A DNA stretch of 64,000 bases, from the NCBI RefSeq assembly GCF_002260845.1, contig NZ_BEDT01000003.1, forward strand, positions 124,001 through 188,000, given 5' to 3'. This DNA comes from Pseudolactococcus reticulitermitis (GTDB lineage: Bacteria; Bacillota; Bacilli; Lactobacillales; Streptococcaceae). Below the pieces are notes generated by a model, which saw only the letters and a program-made list of their open reading frames with translations, did no database searches and was not told the DNA's origin. This document shows, piece by piece, positions 63,973 through 64,000 of the stretch; within the stretch, counting starts at the first letter, position 1; every line of letters begins with the position of its first letter. Position numbers and translations under genes: made by a program.

Positions 63973-64000
63973 AAAATTTTTTGAATACAGTCGAGATAAG

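Overview
The window reads as a chromosomal segment of a low-GC Gram-positive coccus of the Streptococcaceae, most likely a Lactococcus (or Pseudolactococcus) relative. The clues are the gene families (DUF1803, LmrCD-like ABC pair, streptococcal Pbp2a, MprF, ribosomal L31 type B, a complete glgBCDAP operon), the pheS T-box and xpt guanine riboswitch layout, and AGGAG-type ribosome binding sites. The species call is an inference. Nearly all genes lie on the minus strand. The exceptions are a small secreted-protein pair near 9.6-10.2 kb, a cation transporter (32.5 kb), a flavoprotein (40.2 kb) and an ArsR/CDF metal pair (53.0 kb).

Layout from left to right. 0-6.4 kb: 5' part of rsgA, a secreted 3D-domain wall protein, and a T-box controlled pheS-pheT-PHP phosphatase operon. 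6.4-8.5 kb: guanine riboswitch, xpt and pbuX. 8.5-13.9 kb: an AT-rich accessory stretch with a TetR regulator divergent from a 35-aa membrane peptide and a secreted protein. It continues with a three-gene ABC exporter bracketed by two tRNA-Thr genes, each carrying a tandem 141-bp-period repeat that duplicates the 5' third of the tRNA. 13.9-25.4 kb: a large amino-sugar-acid catabolic locus of the EF_0829-EF_0839/AHA_3910-3917 type. It encodes GntR and BglG-like regulators, a PRD protein, SFCGS protein, DUF4312, DUF4311, DUF4310, a CelB-type EIIC, a small membrane protein, a MupG/DUF871 enzyme, a deacetylase, a DgaE-like lyase and a DgaF-like aldolase. 25.4-32.4 kb: DUF1803, a YiiX-like protein, rpmE2 followed by a 52-bp tandem array, murA, and a heterodimeric ABC exporter. 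32.4-41.4 kb: CDF transporter, tpx, pgi with a long structured leader, a kinase-less PASTA protein with an ABC transporter, and a BaiN/HI0933 flavoprotein. 41.5-52.9 kb: glycogen operon glgB-glgC-glgD-glgA-glgP, then a manA-neopullulanase pair. 53.0-64.0 kb: ArsR/CDF, a LURP-one-like protein, efp-asp23-nusB, an alpha/beta hydrolase-mprF-pepQ operon, tRNA-Cys and pbp2A.

How genes work together. The 14-24 kb locus would import an amino-sugar derivative and deacetylate it. Eliminating ammonia gives 2-keto-3-deoxygluconate-6-phosphate, which is cleaved to pyruvate and glyceraldehyde-3-phosphate. Its transporter (DUF4310/4311/4312/SFCGS) is the best candidate here for a little-described system. 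The glycogen operon covers synthesis (GlgC/D, GlgA, GlgB) and phosphorolysis (GlgP), and a neighbouring GH13 enzyme handles branched glucans.

The most unexpected observations are: a GlgB fused through a lysine-rich linker to a transposase-type DUF4096 domain; seven genes whose -10 box lies 6-8 nt before the start codon (predicted leaderless mRNAs), plus a leaderless 13-codon upstream ORF coupled by ATGA overlap to murA; a family of related 5'-leader repeats that end at the Shine-Dalgarno sequence of unrelated genes; and the 141-bp repeats at both tRNA-Thr genes. All calls come from reading the sequence alone; no database search was run.
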